A stretch of DNA of 64,000 nt from Saccharum officinarum (GCA_020631735.1 CM036160.1:7594746-7658745), one strand, 5' to 3'; numbered from the stretch's first letter, positions 25,561 to 37,250 are shown. The notes: a model not told the origin generated them from the letters alone. Translations and numbers: made by a program.

Positions 25561-27369
25561 ATGGCTCAAGTTGTGTTCAACCATGTCGGGGGCAAGCCTC
25601 CATTCTTTGATGGTGCCACATCTTTTGATCATTGGAAAAGAAAGATGAAGCAATATCTTGGCTCTATTCATGATAATGTTTGGAATGTGACACACCATGA
25701 TTATGCTATCATTGATCCCGACAACCTTACCAACAATGATCGCATCAACAACCAATGCAACACTATGGCTCTCAATACTCTCTACAATGGGATTGATGCA
25801 AAGGTCTTTGAGCAAATCAAGGATCTTGAGATGGCAAGTGAAGTGTGGACAAGATTAGAGGAAACATATGAGGGCACTTCAACGGTAAAGAGTGCCAAGC
25901 TCTATATGCTCAAGGATAAGTTTGCAAGCTTCAAGATGAAGGATGATGAGTCCATACCGGAGATGTTCTATAGGCTACAAGTTATTGTCAATGATCTCAA
26001 GAGCCTAAGAGAAGATGTTAAGGACAAGGACTTCTCACATAAGTTCTTGATGAACTTACCTAAGAAGTTTGCTATCTTGAGGAAGATGATCCAAAGAGAG
26101 GGTTTGGACAAGGTGACTCCAAACCAAGTGCTTGGATATGTCATGACCGATGCTCAATATGATGATGATGATGAAGATGAAGATGAGAAGAAGGAGATCA
26201 AGGTCAAGCAAGAGAAGCCCATTGCATTCAAGGCTTCATCCTCTAAGGGCAAGAGCAAGGTAGAGAGCGATGATGATGATCCATTCGATGATGAGACCAT
26301 GGCCCTCCTAGTACACAAGATGGGGAGGTTCATGAAGAAGAAAGGATATGGTGCAAGAAAGAGAAGGGACTTCATGAAGGCAAAGGAGGTGCTTTGCTAT
26401 AATTGCAATAGCCCCAATCATATAGTGGCAAAGTGCCCCTATGAAGACAAAAGATATCATGATGGGGAGTTGAAGTTGAAGAAGAACAAGAAGGAGAAGA
26501 AAGAGAAGAAGAGCTTCACTATCAACAACAAGAAGAAGGATGGTGGCTATGTGGTCACTTGGGATAGTGATAACTCTGATAGTGATGATGAGAGGACCAC
26601 TCGGCGAGCCATTGCAAGCATCGCCCTCTCCAATAAGCCATCCATCTTTGACACTACATCGACATGCCTTATGGCCAAGCCTACCAAGGTAAAACATGAT
26701 GATAGTGATGATGATTCTTGTGCTAGTGATGATTGTAGGAGTGATGATGAGGAGGATGAGGACTACTCCAAGGATGATCTATTAGGCATAATAGATCAAA
26801 TGAGCAAGGGCTACAAGAGGACAACCAAGAAGTGCAAGATCTTGGAGCAAGAGCTCATTGCCAAGAGCAATGAAAATGATGCCTTGATGGAGGAGCTTGT
26901 AGCTCTCAAAAAGAGTAAGGAGTGCAAAGGATTTGAACAAGAGCTCAAAGCTCTTAGGAAATCCTTTGATGAGCTAGAGGTCTCTCGTGAGTGTCTAAAG
27001 GAAGACCACGAGGATCTTGAAGTTGCTCACACTAGGCTTAAGAAAGCCCACTCCACTCTACTTGAGCTCATCAAGGAAAAGGATCTCAAGTTGGAGAAGC
27101 TCATGAAGGAAGCTAAGAAGGAGCAAGTGATTGTCACTTATGATATTGGACTAACATGTGATATTATTGATGATTCTTTATTTGTTAGTCCTACTAATGC
27201 TTCATGTAGCTCATCATCATCCACCACAACCAACTCTATCTCTACTACTAGTGATTCATCACTTGTGGTTGAGAATGAGACTCTCAAGAGAGAGGTGGAT
27301 GATCTCACCCGCGCATTAGGCAATGCCTATGGTGGGGATGCCCGCTTGCTAAAATGCTTGGGTAGCTAA
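25561..27369 (+). CDS. Copia-2 Gag, SIRE type (602 aa)
   Basis: Starts at the first ATG after the PBS. The N-terminal half is the Copia gag domain (KPPFFDGATSFDHWKRKM near the start, helical region to about residue 200). An acidic Asp/Glu run follows near residue 200. The first CCHC knuckle, CYNCNSPNHIVAKC, is at about residues 279-292. Then come Lys-rich and Asp/Ser-rich stretches and a long coiled coil (about residues 415-530). The frame is intact to TAA 27367-27369. Gag builds the virus-like particle in the cytoplasm and binds the RNA. The downstream frame is the same, so gag and pol are separated only by stop codons. Confidence 0.92.
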   Translation: MAQVVFNHVGGKPPFFDGATSFDHWKRKMKQYLGSIHDNVWNVTHHDYAIIDPDNLTNNDRINNQCNTMALNTLYNGIDAKVFEQIKDLEMASEVWTRLEETYEGTSTVKSAKLYMLKDKFASFKMKDDESIPEMFYRLQVIVNDLKSLREDVKDKDFSHKFLMNLPKKFAILRKMIQREGLDKVTPNQVLGYVMTDAQYDDDDEDEDEKKEIKVKQEKPIAFKASSSKGKSKVESDDDDPFDDETMALLVHKMGRFMKKKGYGARKRRDFMKAKEVLCYNCNSPNHIVAKCPYEDKRYHDGELKLKKNKKEKKEKKSFTINNKKKDGGYVVTWDSDNSDSDDERTTRRAIASIALSNKPSIFDTTSTCLMAKPTKVKHDDSDDDSCASDDCRSDDEEDEDYSKDDLLGIIDQMSKGYKRTTKKCKILEQELIAKSNENDALMEELVALKKSKECKGFEQELKALRKSFDELEVSRECLKEDHEDLEVAHTRLKKAHSTLLELIKEKDLKLEKLMKEAKKEQVIVTYDIGLTCDIIDDSLFVSPTNASCSSSSSTTTNSISTTSDSSLVVENETLKREVDDLTRALGNAYGGDARLLKCLGS

Positions 27370-27393
27370 AGGTTCTCTCTTAACAAAGAGGGT

Positions 27394-27723
27394 TTGGGCT
27401 ATACTCCCAAGAAGGGCAAGGCGGCCTTTGCTACTCTAAAGCCTCGCTTTGTGAAGGACAATGGTCATTATTGCAATAGATGCAAGCAAGTTGGGCATCT
27501 AGAGATTAATTGCAACAAAATGAACAAGAACAAGAAAAATGCTAATGTATCTTACATTCCTTTTGATTCTTGTTATGTGCTTACCAAGGGTGAGAAAGGT
27601 GTGCATGCTAGGTTTGTTGGTACACCAATTGTGGGCCCAAAGAAGAAGGCCATTTGGGTACCAAAGAGCTTAGTTACTAACCTCCAAGGACCCAAGCAAG
27701 TATGGGTACCTAAAAGACATTAA
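27394..27723 (+). CDS. Copia-2 gag-pol linker with second zinc knuckle
   Basis: 110 codons in the same frame as gag and pol, lying between the TAA at 27367 and the TAA at 27721. It holds a second CCHC knuckle, CNRCKQVGHLEINC, and a Lys-rich tail ending QVWVPKRH. It is best read as the C-terminal end of Gag rather than a separate gene. One stop codon upstream splits it off, by mutation or as a natural readthrough point. Confidence 0.75.
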   Translation: MGYTPKKGKAAFATLKPRFVKDNGHYCNRCKQVGHLEINCNKMNKNKKNANVSYIPFDSCYVLTKGEKGVHARFVGTPIVGPKKKAIWVPKSLVTNLQGPKQVWVPKRH

Positions 27724-27735
27724 ATTGTTTTGTAG

Positions 27736-30700
27736 GTAAATTATAAGGCCAGAGGAAGGCATTGGGTGCTTGATAGTGGGTGCTCTCAACATATGACCTG
27801 TGATTCAAGAATGTTCAACTCTCTCAAATCAAATGATAGTGGCATTGATAGCATCACATTTGGTGACAATAGCAAGGGTGATGTAAAGGCTCTTGGAAGG
27901 ATTGCAATCTCTAATGATCATAGCATTTCCAATGTGCTCTTAGTTGAAAAGTTGAACTTCAATCTTCTCTCGGTTGCTCAATTGTGTGATCTCGGTTTCA
28001 AGTGCATATTTGGTGTTGATGATGTGGAGATAGTTAGTGTTGATGGCTCTAACTTGATCTTCAAAGGCTTTAGATATGAGAATCTATACTTGGTTGATTT
28101 CAATGCTAGTGACACTCAACTTTCAACATGTTTGCTCACCAAATCAAGTATGGGTTGGTTATGGCATAGAAGACTTGGTCATGTTGGCATGAAGCAATTG
28201 AACAAGTTAGTGAAGCATGACTTAGTTAGAGGCTTGAAGGATGTCACATTTGAGAAAGATAAGCTATGTAGTGCATGTCAAGCCAGAAAGCAAGTGGGCA
28301 ACACTCATCCATTGAAGAGCATTATGAGTACTTCCAAGGCATTTGAGTTGTTGCACATGGATCTATTTGGGCCAACTACATACACAAGCATTGGTGGCAA
28401 CAAGTATGGCTTTGTGATTATGGATGATTTCACTAGATATACATGGGTATTCTTTCTTGGGGACAAAAGTGTTGTATTTGACATATTCAAGAAGTTCATC
28501 AAGAGAGTACAAAATGAGTTTGAAACCACAATCAAGAAAGTAAGAAGTGACAATGGAAGTGAGTTTAGAAACACAAGAGTTGATGACCTATGTGATGAGC
28601 TTGGAATCAAACATCAATTCTCGGCCAAGTATACACCTCAATCAAATGGCCTAGTTGAGAGGAAGAATAGAACCTTAATTGATATGGCAAGATCAATGTT
28701 GAATGAGTATAATGTGAGTCATTCATTTTGGGCCGAAGCAATCAACACGGCTTGCTTCTATAGCAACCGCCTCTATTGCCACAAGTTTCTAGAGAAGACA
28801 CCATATGAGATCTTAAATGGAAGAAAGCCCAATATTGCATATTTTCGGGTATTTGGTTGCAAATGCTACATCTTGAAGAAGGGTACTAGATTGAGCAAGT
28901 TTGAGAAGAAATGTGATGAAGGATTTCTACTTGGTTACTCCACTACTAGCAAAGCTTTTAGAGTATGGAACCTAGCTAGTGAACAACTTGAAGAAGTACA
29001 TGATGTTGAGTTTGATGAAACAAATGGCTCTCAAAATGAAGAAGATAACTTGGATGATGTGAGAGGAACTCAATTGACCAATGCTATGAAAGAAATGGAT
29101 ATTGGTGATATTAGGCCAAAGCAAGTGATTGATGTGGATGACGACAAAGATCAAGTGCTCCAAAGTCCAATTACACAAGCTAGTGGTTCTCTAATGCAAA
29201 ATCAAGCTAGTACATCATCTCAAGTGCAACAAGATCAACAAGTGGCTAGTTCATCATCTCCAACTCATAATCAACATCAACATCCAAGCAATCAAGTCCA
29301 AGTGCTTCAACCAACTAACATTGCAAGAGACCATCCATTGGATTCCATCATTGGTGACATACAAAGGGGAGTTCAAACTAGATCAAGATTGGCATCTTTT
29401 TGTGCTCACTTTTCTTTTGTGTCAATGGAAGAACCCAAGGATATTGATAAAGCATTGAGAGATCCGGATTGGGTAAATGCAATGCATGAAGAGCTCAACA
29501 ACTTCAAGAGAAATGAAGTATGGGAATTAGTTGAGAGGCTTAAGGATCACAATGTCATTGGAACAAGATGGGTCTTTCGCAACAAGCAAGATCAAGATGG
29601 AATAGTAGTAAGAAACAAAGCAAGACTAGTGGCTCAAGGTTACACACAAATAGAGGGTCTTGACTTTGGTGAAACATATGCCCCGGTTGCAAGATTGGAA
29701 GCAATTAGGATCTTACTTGCCTATGCTTGTGCTCACAATATCAAGCTATATCAAATGGATGTGAAGAGTGCATTTCTCAATGGGTACATTCAAGAAGAGG
29801 TGTATGTAGAGCAACCTCCCGGTTTTGAAGATGATAAGAAACCCAATCATGTCTACAAGTTGAGAAAAGCTTTGTATGGATTGAAGCAAGCACCTAGAGT
29901 ATGGTATGAAAGATTGAGGGACTTCTTGCTATCCAAAGGATTTGTCATGGGCAAAGTTGATACAACACTATTCACCAAGAAGATTGGGAAAGACTTGTTT
30001 GTGTTGCAAATATATGTTGATGATATCATATTCGGTTCAACCAATCAAGATTATTGTGATGAGTTTGGGAAAATGATGGCAAAGGAATTTGAAATGTCAA
30101 TGATTGGTGAACTTAGTTTCTTTCTTGGACTTCAAATCAAACAAATGAAGGAAGGAACATTTGTAAGCCAAACCAAATACATAAAGGATATGCTAAAGAA
30201 GTTTGGTATGGAAGATGCAAAAGGAATCACTACTCCAATGAGCACTAGTGGAAGCTTGGATAGTGATAAGAGTGGCAACATGGTGGATCAAAAGCTATAT
30301 AGATCAATGATTGGTAGCCTACTCTATGTGACGGCATCAAGGACCGATGTGATGTTTAGTGTATGCATGTGTGCAAGATTTCAAGCCTCACCAAGAGAAA
30401 GTCATTTGAAGGCAACAAAGAGAATATTGAGGTACTTAAAGCATACACAAGATGTTGGATTATGGTATCCCAAAGGTGCAAGCTTTGAGCTAGTTGGATA
30501 TTCAGATTCCGACTATGCCGGTGACAAAGTTGAGAGAAAGAGCACTTTCAGGACTTGTCAATTGTTGGGAAGATCACTTGTGTCATGGTCATCCAAGAAG
30601 CAAAATAGTATTGCACTATCTACCGCCGAAGCCGAATACATTGCCGCGGGTAGTTGTTGTGCACAAATCTTGTGGATGAAGGCAACATTGAAGGATTTTG

Positions 30701-30966
30701 GAATCACTTTCAAGAATGTGCCATTGCTATGTGACAATGAAAGTGCCATGAAGCTAACCAACAATCCGGTTCAACATCAAAGAACAAAGCATATTGATGT
30801 TCGCCATCACTTTATTAGAGATCATCAACAAAAGGGTGACATTGCTATTGAGAGTGTGGGCACCGAAGATCAATTAGCTGATCTATTCACCAAGCCACTT
30901 GATGAGAAGATATTTCACAAGCTAAAGAATGAGTTGAACATACTTGACTTCTCCAACATGAGTTGA
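27736..30966 (+). CDS. Copia-2 Pol: protease, integrase, RT, RNase H
   Basis: Open from just after the TAG at 27733-27735 to TGA 30964-30966, 1,076 codons with no break. There is no ATG at the start; the first one lies past the protease active site, so pol must be made with gag by readthrough or splicing. Order: protease (LDSGCSQHM), integrase zinc motif (H-RRLGH ... CSACQ), integrase core with D (MDLFGP), D (RSDNGSEF) and E (LVERKNRT), a low-complexity Gln/Ser stretch, RT (YVDDIIFGS near 30010), RNase H ([30 protein letters not shown]). All catalytic residues I looked for are present. The protein would copy the RNA and insert the DNA. Pol integrity contrasts with the 3% LTR divergence. Confidence 0.93.
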   Translation, partial: VNYKARGRHWVLDSGCSQHMTCDSRMFNSLKSNDSGIDSITFGDNSKGDVKALGRIAISNDHSISNVLLVEKLNFNLLSVAQLCDLGFKCIFGVDDVEIVSVDGSNLIFKGFRYENLYLVDFNASDTQLSTCLLTKSSMGWLWHRRLGHVGMKQLNKLVKHDLVRGLKDVTFEKDKLCSACQARKQVGNTHPLKSIMSTSKAFELLHMDLFGPTTYTSIGGNKYGFVIMDDFTRYTWVFFLGDKSVVFDIFKKFIKRVQNEFETTIKKVRSDNGSEFRNTRVDDLCDELGIKHQFSAKYTPQSNGLVERKNRTLIDMARSMLNEYNVSHSFWAEAINTACFYSNRLYCHKFLEKTPYEILNGRKPNIAYFRVFGCKCYILKKGTRLSKFEKKCDEGFLLGYSTTSKAFRVWNLASEQLEEVHDVEFDETNGSQNEEDNLDDVRGTQLTNAMKEMDIGDIRPKQVIDVDDDKDQVLQSPITQASGSLMQNQASTSSQVQQDQQVASSSSPTHNQHQHPSNQVQVLQPTNIARDHPLDSIIGDIQRGVQTRSRLASFCAHFSFVSMEEPKDIDKALRDPDWVNAMHEELNNFKRNEVWELVERLKDHNVIGTRWVFRNKQDQDGIVVRNKARLVAQGYTQIEGLDFGETYAPVARLEAIRILLAYACAHNIKLYQMDVKSAFLNGYIQEEVYVEQPPGFEDDKKPNHVYKLRKALYGLKQAPRVWYERLRDFLLSKGFVMGKVDTTLFTKKIGKDLFVLQIYVDDIIFGSTNQDYCDEFGKMMAKEFEMSMIGELSFFLGLQIKQMKEGTFVSQTKYIKDMLKKFGMEDAKGITTPMSTSGSLDSDKSGNMVDQKLYRSMIGSLLYVTASRTDVMFSVCMCARFQASPRESHLKATKRILRYLKHTQDVGLWYPKGASFELVGYSDSDYAGDKVERKSTFRTCQLLGRSLVSWSSKKQNSIALSTAEAEYIAAGSCCAQILWMKATLKDFGITFKNVPLLCDNESAMKLTNNPVQHQRTKHIDVRHHFIRDHQQKGDIAIESVGTEDQLADLFTKPLDEKIFHKLKNELNILDFSNMS

Positions 30967-32131
30967 TGCACCCCATATATGACATGCCTCTCCTTCGAGC
31001 CCCAAGGTACAATTGGTTGACATGTCATACATTCTATGCTAAGAACTTGTTTAGTGCATCTAGTCATAATTTACATGTTCTAGGCTCATTCATGAAAATC
31101 AAATGAATTTGAAGTTTATATGGTGCCACTATTGTTTCTTTGCCTTGTATGATCTAGTGGTAGCATATAACTTGTTTAAGTAGCTTGTGATCCTAAGTAT
31201 TTAATCTAGAAAACTTGTCTAAATATTTGCTTCAACATGGTGCATGATAACCCTTCTAGTGAGGTGTGAAGAAGCTTGCCCTTGGATCAAACCGAAGCAT
31301 TTTATTTATGCAAGCAATCTAGGTTGAATCACAAACTTGATCCTCACCCCATAATTCAACATGATAATCTATCTAAAATTGGTTCCTTGTGGTCATTGGT
31401 GCCAAAGAGGGAGAAAATGTTGTTCACAAAGAACTCAAAGGGGGAGAAGCACTAAGAGGGAGAAAATATTATTCAAGGGTGAGAAAATCCTAAAGGGGGA
31501 GAATTGATAAAAGAAGGGGATCATCTAAAAATTTTTGAGCACACAAGTAGGGGGAGCAAGCTCTTAAGCATGATTGTTGCATTTCCATGTGCACTTCATA
31601 TGTATGATGCATAGTTATGCATTTCTTTTTCTCCGATACATTGCTTGTGTGGTGACTTGCTAGTATAATTTGAATGATGCATTGTGGTACTAGCATGAAT
31701 AGGAAGTAGTTAGATTTTTCTTGCTTCATGTTTTTCAAAGTGGTACTAGAACCTTGCTTATAATGTTGATCTCACGAGGTTTCTAGTTATGTTTGTGCTT
31801 TTCCAAGTGGAATCTAACTACACAAGGTGCTAAGATGGTGTTTATCGCTACTCCGATGGTATCACGCTTCAAAGGTCTATAATCTTAAACACTTAGCACC
31901 TATTGGTAGTCAATGCTCCTAATCTTTCCTATTTAACATGTATGCTTCCAAAATCCAAACATATAGCATACATGTAGGGGGAGCCATTGCTATTAATTTG
32001 AATTCATGATCACATATCCATAATTCTTACACATGGTAATATACTTGGACAATGTGACATGGGTTCAATCAAAATTTTATCATAATATCTTTTGTGAAAG
32101 GTTTGTCACCAATTACCAACAAGGGGGAGAT
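30967..32131 (+). other. Copia-2 post-pol region with multiple polypurine tracts
   Basis: 1.17 kb without an open frame of note. It contains repeated purine tracts of the form AAAGGGGGAGAA or GAGGGAGAAAAT near 31407, 31437, 31455, 31492, 31548, 31975 and finally 32120-32131, directly before the 3' LTR. SIRE elements carry an env-like ORF here in some species; none is seen in this copy. Confidence 0.8.
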
Positions 32132-34004
32132 TGAAAGTCCTATGTTTGGTGTTGGTAATTAGTGACAATGCCTAAGTACTAATCCTATGCCTAAGTTGTA
32201 TGTAGCATATGAGGATTAGTACATTCCAAGGTTGGTGGCAAGATGGACATGGTGATCATGATGGCCACACTTGGTTTTGGACACAACCCTACGTGATCAA
32301 GGCAAAGGTATATGCTTAAGGGTTGTATTTTAGTAACCAAGACACCTAGTGGGTGTGGTTACATTATAGGATAGTTAGCCATACTATAAAGAGGGGAATG
32401 ACGCGGCTATTGAACTCCTAAGTGCCTCTAGGTGTGCATTTCATAATCATATGCATTTGGACAGAGCTAATATCACCTCGAAAAATGATTGTGAAAATGC
32501 TAATATCGCCTCTAGGCATTTTCGAGGAGTTGAAATGACTATTTTCCCCTATGCCGGAAGTCGGAAAAGAAACGGAGGCGAACGGAGGTCATAGAGGTGA
32601 CCGGACGCTGAACCGGACGCGGTCTCTAAATGACTGGACGCGTCCGGTTAGCGTTCAGTGTCTGCGCGTGTTTCAGTTTGATGATCGGACGCGCAGCGCG
32701 TCCGGTCACTGTCGATCGGACGCGTCCGGTCGTTCAGGGAGCTTACTGGACTCTAACCGGACGCTGGCACTGTCGCGTCCAGTCATATTTCTTCAGCGCG
32801 TCCGATCATTGTTTTGTTGAGCGCTGCTCAGGCGACGAGCGCGTCCGGTCACTCACGGGACCAGCGCGTTCGGTCGTTCCCAGCGCGTCTGGTCTGCGCG
32901 ACCAGCGCGTCCGGTCGTTGCTTCGCAGTTAGCTATTGTGCGACCAGCGCGTCCGCTCGTTTGGACCAGCGCGTCCGGTCAGTGCTTCGCGATTTAGCCG
33001 TTGTGCGACCGGCGCATCTGGTCAGTTGGACCAACGCGTCCGGTCAGCGCGATTTCGGTTGTTTCAGTTTCTAACGGCTCTATTCGAAGGGGTACGTCTA
33101 TAAATACTCGTTGGCCGGCTCAAGGCTCCCTCTCTCGAATATTTGACATACTTGTGAGCACTTTGAGCTAAGCAACTCCCCTCCCACTCATCTCTCTTGC
33201 TTCTTTGCATATTCGAAGTGAGATTGAGTGATCCAAGTGCATTTGCATTGTGAGGTAGCATCTAGTTGGCACTTGGTGGTTGATTTGCTGCGGGATTCTT
33301 GTTTCTCTTGGTGGTTGCCGCCACCTAGATGGCTTGGAGCAGCTTGGAGGTGTTGGCAAGAGTTGGTGATTGTTCTTGGCCACCTCCGGTGATTGTGAGG
33401 GGTTTGTGCCTACCTCGGCGAAGTGCCAAAGGCAACGTTAGTGAATTGCTCGTGTCATTGCAACCTTTTGCCATTTGGTAGGTTCTTGTGGCGCCTTTTG
33501 AAAGGCTCGGTGTGAGACCGATTAGCCACCGAACCACGTGGTGAAGAGGGACACAACGGGGACTAGCGTGCCGGCAAGCACGTGAACCTTGAGATAAATC
33601 TTCGTGTCATCACTTTCATATTGTGATTGATTGATCCCGGTGTTCGGTTATCTTGGTATTCATTGTTGATCATATTGGTTGGCTCAATACTTCGCCCCTC
33701 GGTGAAACTCTCCTAACCCAACTCCGCATTACTTTCTTAGTTATCTTTGCTAGCTAGTTTGCTTTGCTTTAGTAGCTTCTTTTGTGTAGCTTGCTAGTTG
33801 TAGTTGTAGTTACCTTCTCGGTTTGACTTGTGCGGTTGAGTGCAAATACTAGAATTGTGAATTGGATAGGTGGCTTGCAAACACCCCGTAGGCTAAGCAA
33901 AACTTGCATCTCTCTATTTGTTATATTGATAAACTTGTTTAGCTTGTCTTTGTAGAATTTTTTAAAAGGCTATTCACCCCCCCTCTAGCCATCAAGACCT
34001 TTCA
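32132..34004 (+). repeat. 3' LTR of Copia-2
   Basis: 1,873 bp. Relative to the 5' LTR it lacks about 120 bp near 32500-32518, where a 14-bp filler copies the adjacent GCTAATATC-CCTC sequence, and it has an extra 12 bp near 32606. It carries its own CGTCCGGTC array (32600-33050) and TATA box (33099-33106). Followed by target duplication CCCGG. Confidence 0.95.
32600..33050. repeat. CGTCCGGTC array in the 3' LTR
   Basis: The same array as at 24110-24560, with many of its units mutated by C-to-T or G-to-A (for example CGTCTGG, CGTTCGG, CATCTGG). About 30 of the 57 LTR differences fall in this quarter of the LTR. Confidence 0.85.
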
Positions 34005-34009
34005 CCCGG

Positions 34010-35100
34010 GAAGCACCAGCTCGGGAACGGGATCCGGCCCGAACCGTGGAGCCGACCGTAGCAACTCCATCCCCATCTCCACAGACTCCTCCTCCACTAC
34101 CTCCAAGATCTCTGCCATAGCCCTCCCCCCCGGTGGAAGGTGCGGTGCTGGAGGGGGCCATAATGGGGGTGGCCGGCTCCTTTGGCTCCTTTGCTACAAA
34201 GGGTCCCTGCGGGATGACGACGGATCGTCCCAAGACGGAGGAATTCGAGCCCGGCGCGTCGTCGGCCCGTTCCTGGCCTTGCCTCCATAGAATCTTCTAG
34301 GGTGCGAGCAAGGGGGCGATAGACTGGCTTCCCTATGAAAAAACAAAAGTTTTGATAACCTCGATGAAAGAAAGAGTTCTTCAAAAAACACTCTGAATGA
34401 GGGACTCTGCTTACCTCTGCGACATGGGATGACAACGTTTTGCCACCCGTGCGGCGGAACCTAACCCCACCGTATCTGGGCAGGGCCTCTTTCCAGCCAC
34501 CGTCTCGGCTGCCCTAGGCCAAGAGGAGAGCACTGCACCCCCAGGCTCGGGGGCTCGGCCCTTCCCGACACCTCCTCAGGGCGCGGCGACCCCATGGACC
34601 TCGGGGGCTTTGCTCTTCCTGATACCTCCTCAGGGCGCGCCGACCCCAAGGACCCTAGGGGCTCGCTCCCTCTAGTCCCCCCACCACGGCCCCTCCGCAT
34701 CCCTGCTCTGTCGACTCGCAGATCCGGGGTGGGGGCCGCGGCGTGTGCCCACCACTAGCTCAACATCCTCCTCGATGAAGGCATAGAGCCAGTCATGCGA
34801 CCTCTCCTCGTCGTCATCCTCATCATTACTAGACTCCTCTTCATCCTCCCCTACGGCACGCTGTCTCCTCTAGTGCTTCTCTCACTCCTCATTCCTCTTG
34901 GCCTTGTCGGCCCTCTTCTTTTTTCTCCTCGTCCTTCTAATTCTTCACCCCTCAACGTGGGCCCGGTTTCGTGCCCTCAGGGTCGCATCCTCGGGAAGGG
35001 GTGGGTTGAATTCAGGGACCAAGCAGAGATTCCCCTACAACCGCCCGAGCCCCGAGTCAGGCAATAGGCAAAAATAAAGGGGACGAGAAGGAGGAGGGCG
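34010..35100 (-). pseudogene. Antisense gene of the Tat element, middle part right of the insertion
   Basis: Resumes after the SIRE element. On - it reads Gly/Ser/Ala-rich and Pro/Arg-rich low-complexity segments in different frames (for example ARNGPTTRRARIPPSWDD near 34200-34290) with intron-like or decayed stretches. This is the expected variable middle of the antisense protein. No fixed domain is recognisable. Confidence 0.45.
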
Positions 35101-35104
35101 CTCA

Positions 35105-36092
35105 CCATCACGACGAAACCGTGGTCGAGACGCATCGACGGGCAGAGGTCGAGGGCTGCATCGTCGGGGACGCTCCCAAGCCCTGCCTTGATGCGTTTCT
35201 TGATTTCTTCGTGGGTGAGCTACTTGGATGAAAGTGTTGTCTCCTCGATGGGTGCGCTAGGCACCATCTCGTCCAAGCGGCGTGCCCGCTCCATCAGTGG
35301 CAACACCCTGCGTTCATGGAACGCGGTGATTACACTAGCCCCGGTGATGTCGTGATTCACCAGGCGCCGAACCACCTGGAGGAGGGTGTCGATCTTCGCC
35401 TTCTTAGGAGCGGAAGGCCCATAGCTCTAGTGCACCGGTGCCTCGTCGAAGTAGAGGCCGGTGTATAGGGGCAGGGGCGCATCGGCATCGCTCCTGAGGT
35501 AGAACCACTTCTATTGCCACCCCTTGTTGGAAGTTGTCCCCTTCATGGAGACGTATTCATCTGCCTAGCTCTAGCATAGCTGGATCATGCAACTGCCGAT
35601 GAACGCCGGTGCCATCTCACCCCTCCTAACCGTCTTAAGGAAGGCGGTGGCATAGAGGTAGTACCTCCATAAAACGAAGTTGGGCTTGATGCCAAAATAG
35701 ACCTTGCATAGGGCGATGAAGACCACGATCTGCAGAACCGAGTTGGGGTTGAGGTTCTGCAACTCTATCCTATAATGATGGAGCAGTCCCTGGAAGAACT
35801 TGCTCGCTAGGATCTCGAACCCCCGCTCGTGGAAGTGAGCAAAGGACATGACATAGTCGGGTAGGGGGTTCGGGTGATCCTCATTGCCGGGGAGCCTCCA
35901 CTCCGGCTGCGCTGCGTTGGTGATCACGGGGCGGAGCAACCCTCTCTGGACGAGGTCGTTCGCATCCCTCTGGGTGAAGGATGAGCACGGCCACGGGTCC
36001 ATCTCGACAGTCGGCGTGCTTTCTTCGACGGCAGCGATAGCAGTGGAGGGGGAAGTTTTTTTTGCTTTGTGCTTCGGTAGGTGATAAGGCAA
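35105..36092 (-). pseudogene. Antisense gene of the Tat element, N-terminal conserved domain
   Basis: Starts MPYHLPKHKAKKTSP at 36092 and runs leftward; first stop at 35571, then continues in the same sense with further stops to about 35105. It contains RDANDLVQRGLLRPV, EWRLPGNEDHPNPLPDYV, SFAHFHERGFE and LLHHYRIELQNLNPNSVLQI. I recognise this as the domain called 'putative gypsy type transposon' (Transposase_28) found in antisense ORFs of grass Tat-type elements. Its function is unknown. Here it is a pseudogene: several stops, and the C-terminal half is cut off by the 10.5-kb SIRE insertion. Confidence 0.8.
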
Positions 36093-37250
36093 GAGGGCAA
36101 AGGCAGAAAGTGTGGGAGCATGCGGTGGAAGGAGCGGATCTCTGGGTTAAATGAGGAGGAAAGCGAAGTGACCCAGAACTAAACCACCTGCATTAATTGT
36201 GGCATCTGGTACCTCCCGTCATGCCCCCAAATATTTCAGTAACCGTGTGTGCGCCTCCCACAAAACCGTCACATCGACCACGCCGTCCGCCTCACACGCC
36301 GCGTCCGCCATTATCAACCCACTCCAACTGACGCAGGGCTCAGGTGCACTCGCCCCTGCTAATGGGCCATGGGCCTCGGTAAGTAAGAATGGGATACGGG
36401 GCTGTATATGCCCCTACGGCCCATTTACGGTCCAGGGGTTCGAAGGCTAGCCCACAGCTAGGTTCGATAACCACCCCAGGATACCATAGAGTTAGGGATG
36501 GCGAGGGATGGGCACACTAGTGGCCAACACTCTAGCGCGCAAGCGCCGAGGGCGTCCCGACCCATGTTTAAGGCCCGATTGGTAGCTGATTCATGGTATT
36601 CCCCGATGGAAGGCATCGAGCCCTCTGACTAGTCGAACGGTCCCGAGAACTATATGAATCGACCATTGGGAATCTAGAGTGCGTCACCAGCTTGACCACA
36701 AGTCGGAACCCTCCAAACGGGAACCGGGGCTCCATTTGAACGAACTCGTTAATAGCTCAACGAGCACCATGGTTCGTCCAACAAGGATAGCATGGCACGG
36801 CTCACCCCCTCCGTTTCGCGAAGAAACGCGCGAGGGACAACGACTCCAAAGACAAGAAGCCACCTGATCGGTCTTCTGCAATGAGCAGGGGCTTGGAGGC
36901 TGCACTCGCATCCTGACCCAATGAACGGTCATGACCCTGTGACAAGCGGGGGCTTAGGGGCTACGCTTACAAGCCCGACCCAACGAGCGGTCATATAAAA
37001 ATTAGCCAAGCTGAGAATAACCCAAGGGAATCGCACCTGAGGGCAATGCCAACAAGGATCACCCCACACGGTTCAAGCCCTTGAAGGGGTACCATACCCC
37101 TCCAAGGCCTCGGGGGCTACATCCGGCGGGTGGGCTCACGCGCACCCACCAGACAACTTTCTTCAAACCAAACAAACAACAATTACCCATGTGCGCTCGT
37201 CCTCAAGCCTCTGAAGGAGTGCCCCACTCCTCCATAGGCTCGAGGGCTAC
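36093..37250 (+). other. Tat element, region before the 3' LTR
   Basis: Upstream (promoter) side of the antisense gene and 3' non-coding part of the element. It repeats the motif 'GGGGGCTA(C)' preceded by CTCC-AGGC blocks (near 36890, 36955, 37110, 37240), an imperfect tandem series leading up to the 3' LTR. No coding sequence recognised. Confidence 0.5.

Larger units (their letters stand above)
23534..34004 (+). mobile_element. Complete SIRE/Opie-type Copia retrotransposon (Copia-2)
   Basis: 10,471 bp, flanked by the perfect target duplication CCCGG (23529-23533 and 34005-34009). LTRs are 1,973 and 1,873 bp, beginning TGAAAGTCC and ending CCTTTCA. The PBS matches initiator methionine tRNA. 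Large gag (602 codons) with two CCHC knuckles, a pol with protease, integrase, RT and RNase H, and a 1.17-kb post-pol region with several polypurine tracts mark the SIRE lineage. By hand count the LTRs differ by about 57 substitutions in about 1,860 aligned sites (3.1%), roughly 90% transitions. It lies inside the antisense gene of the Tat element. Confidence 0.97.
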
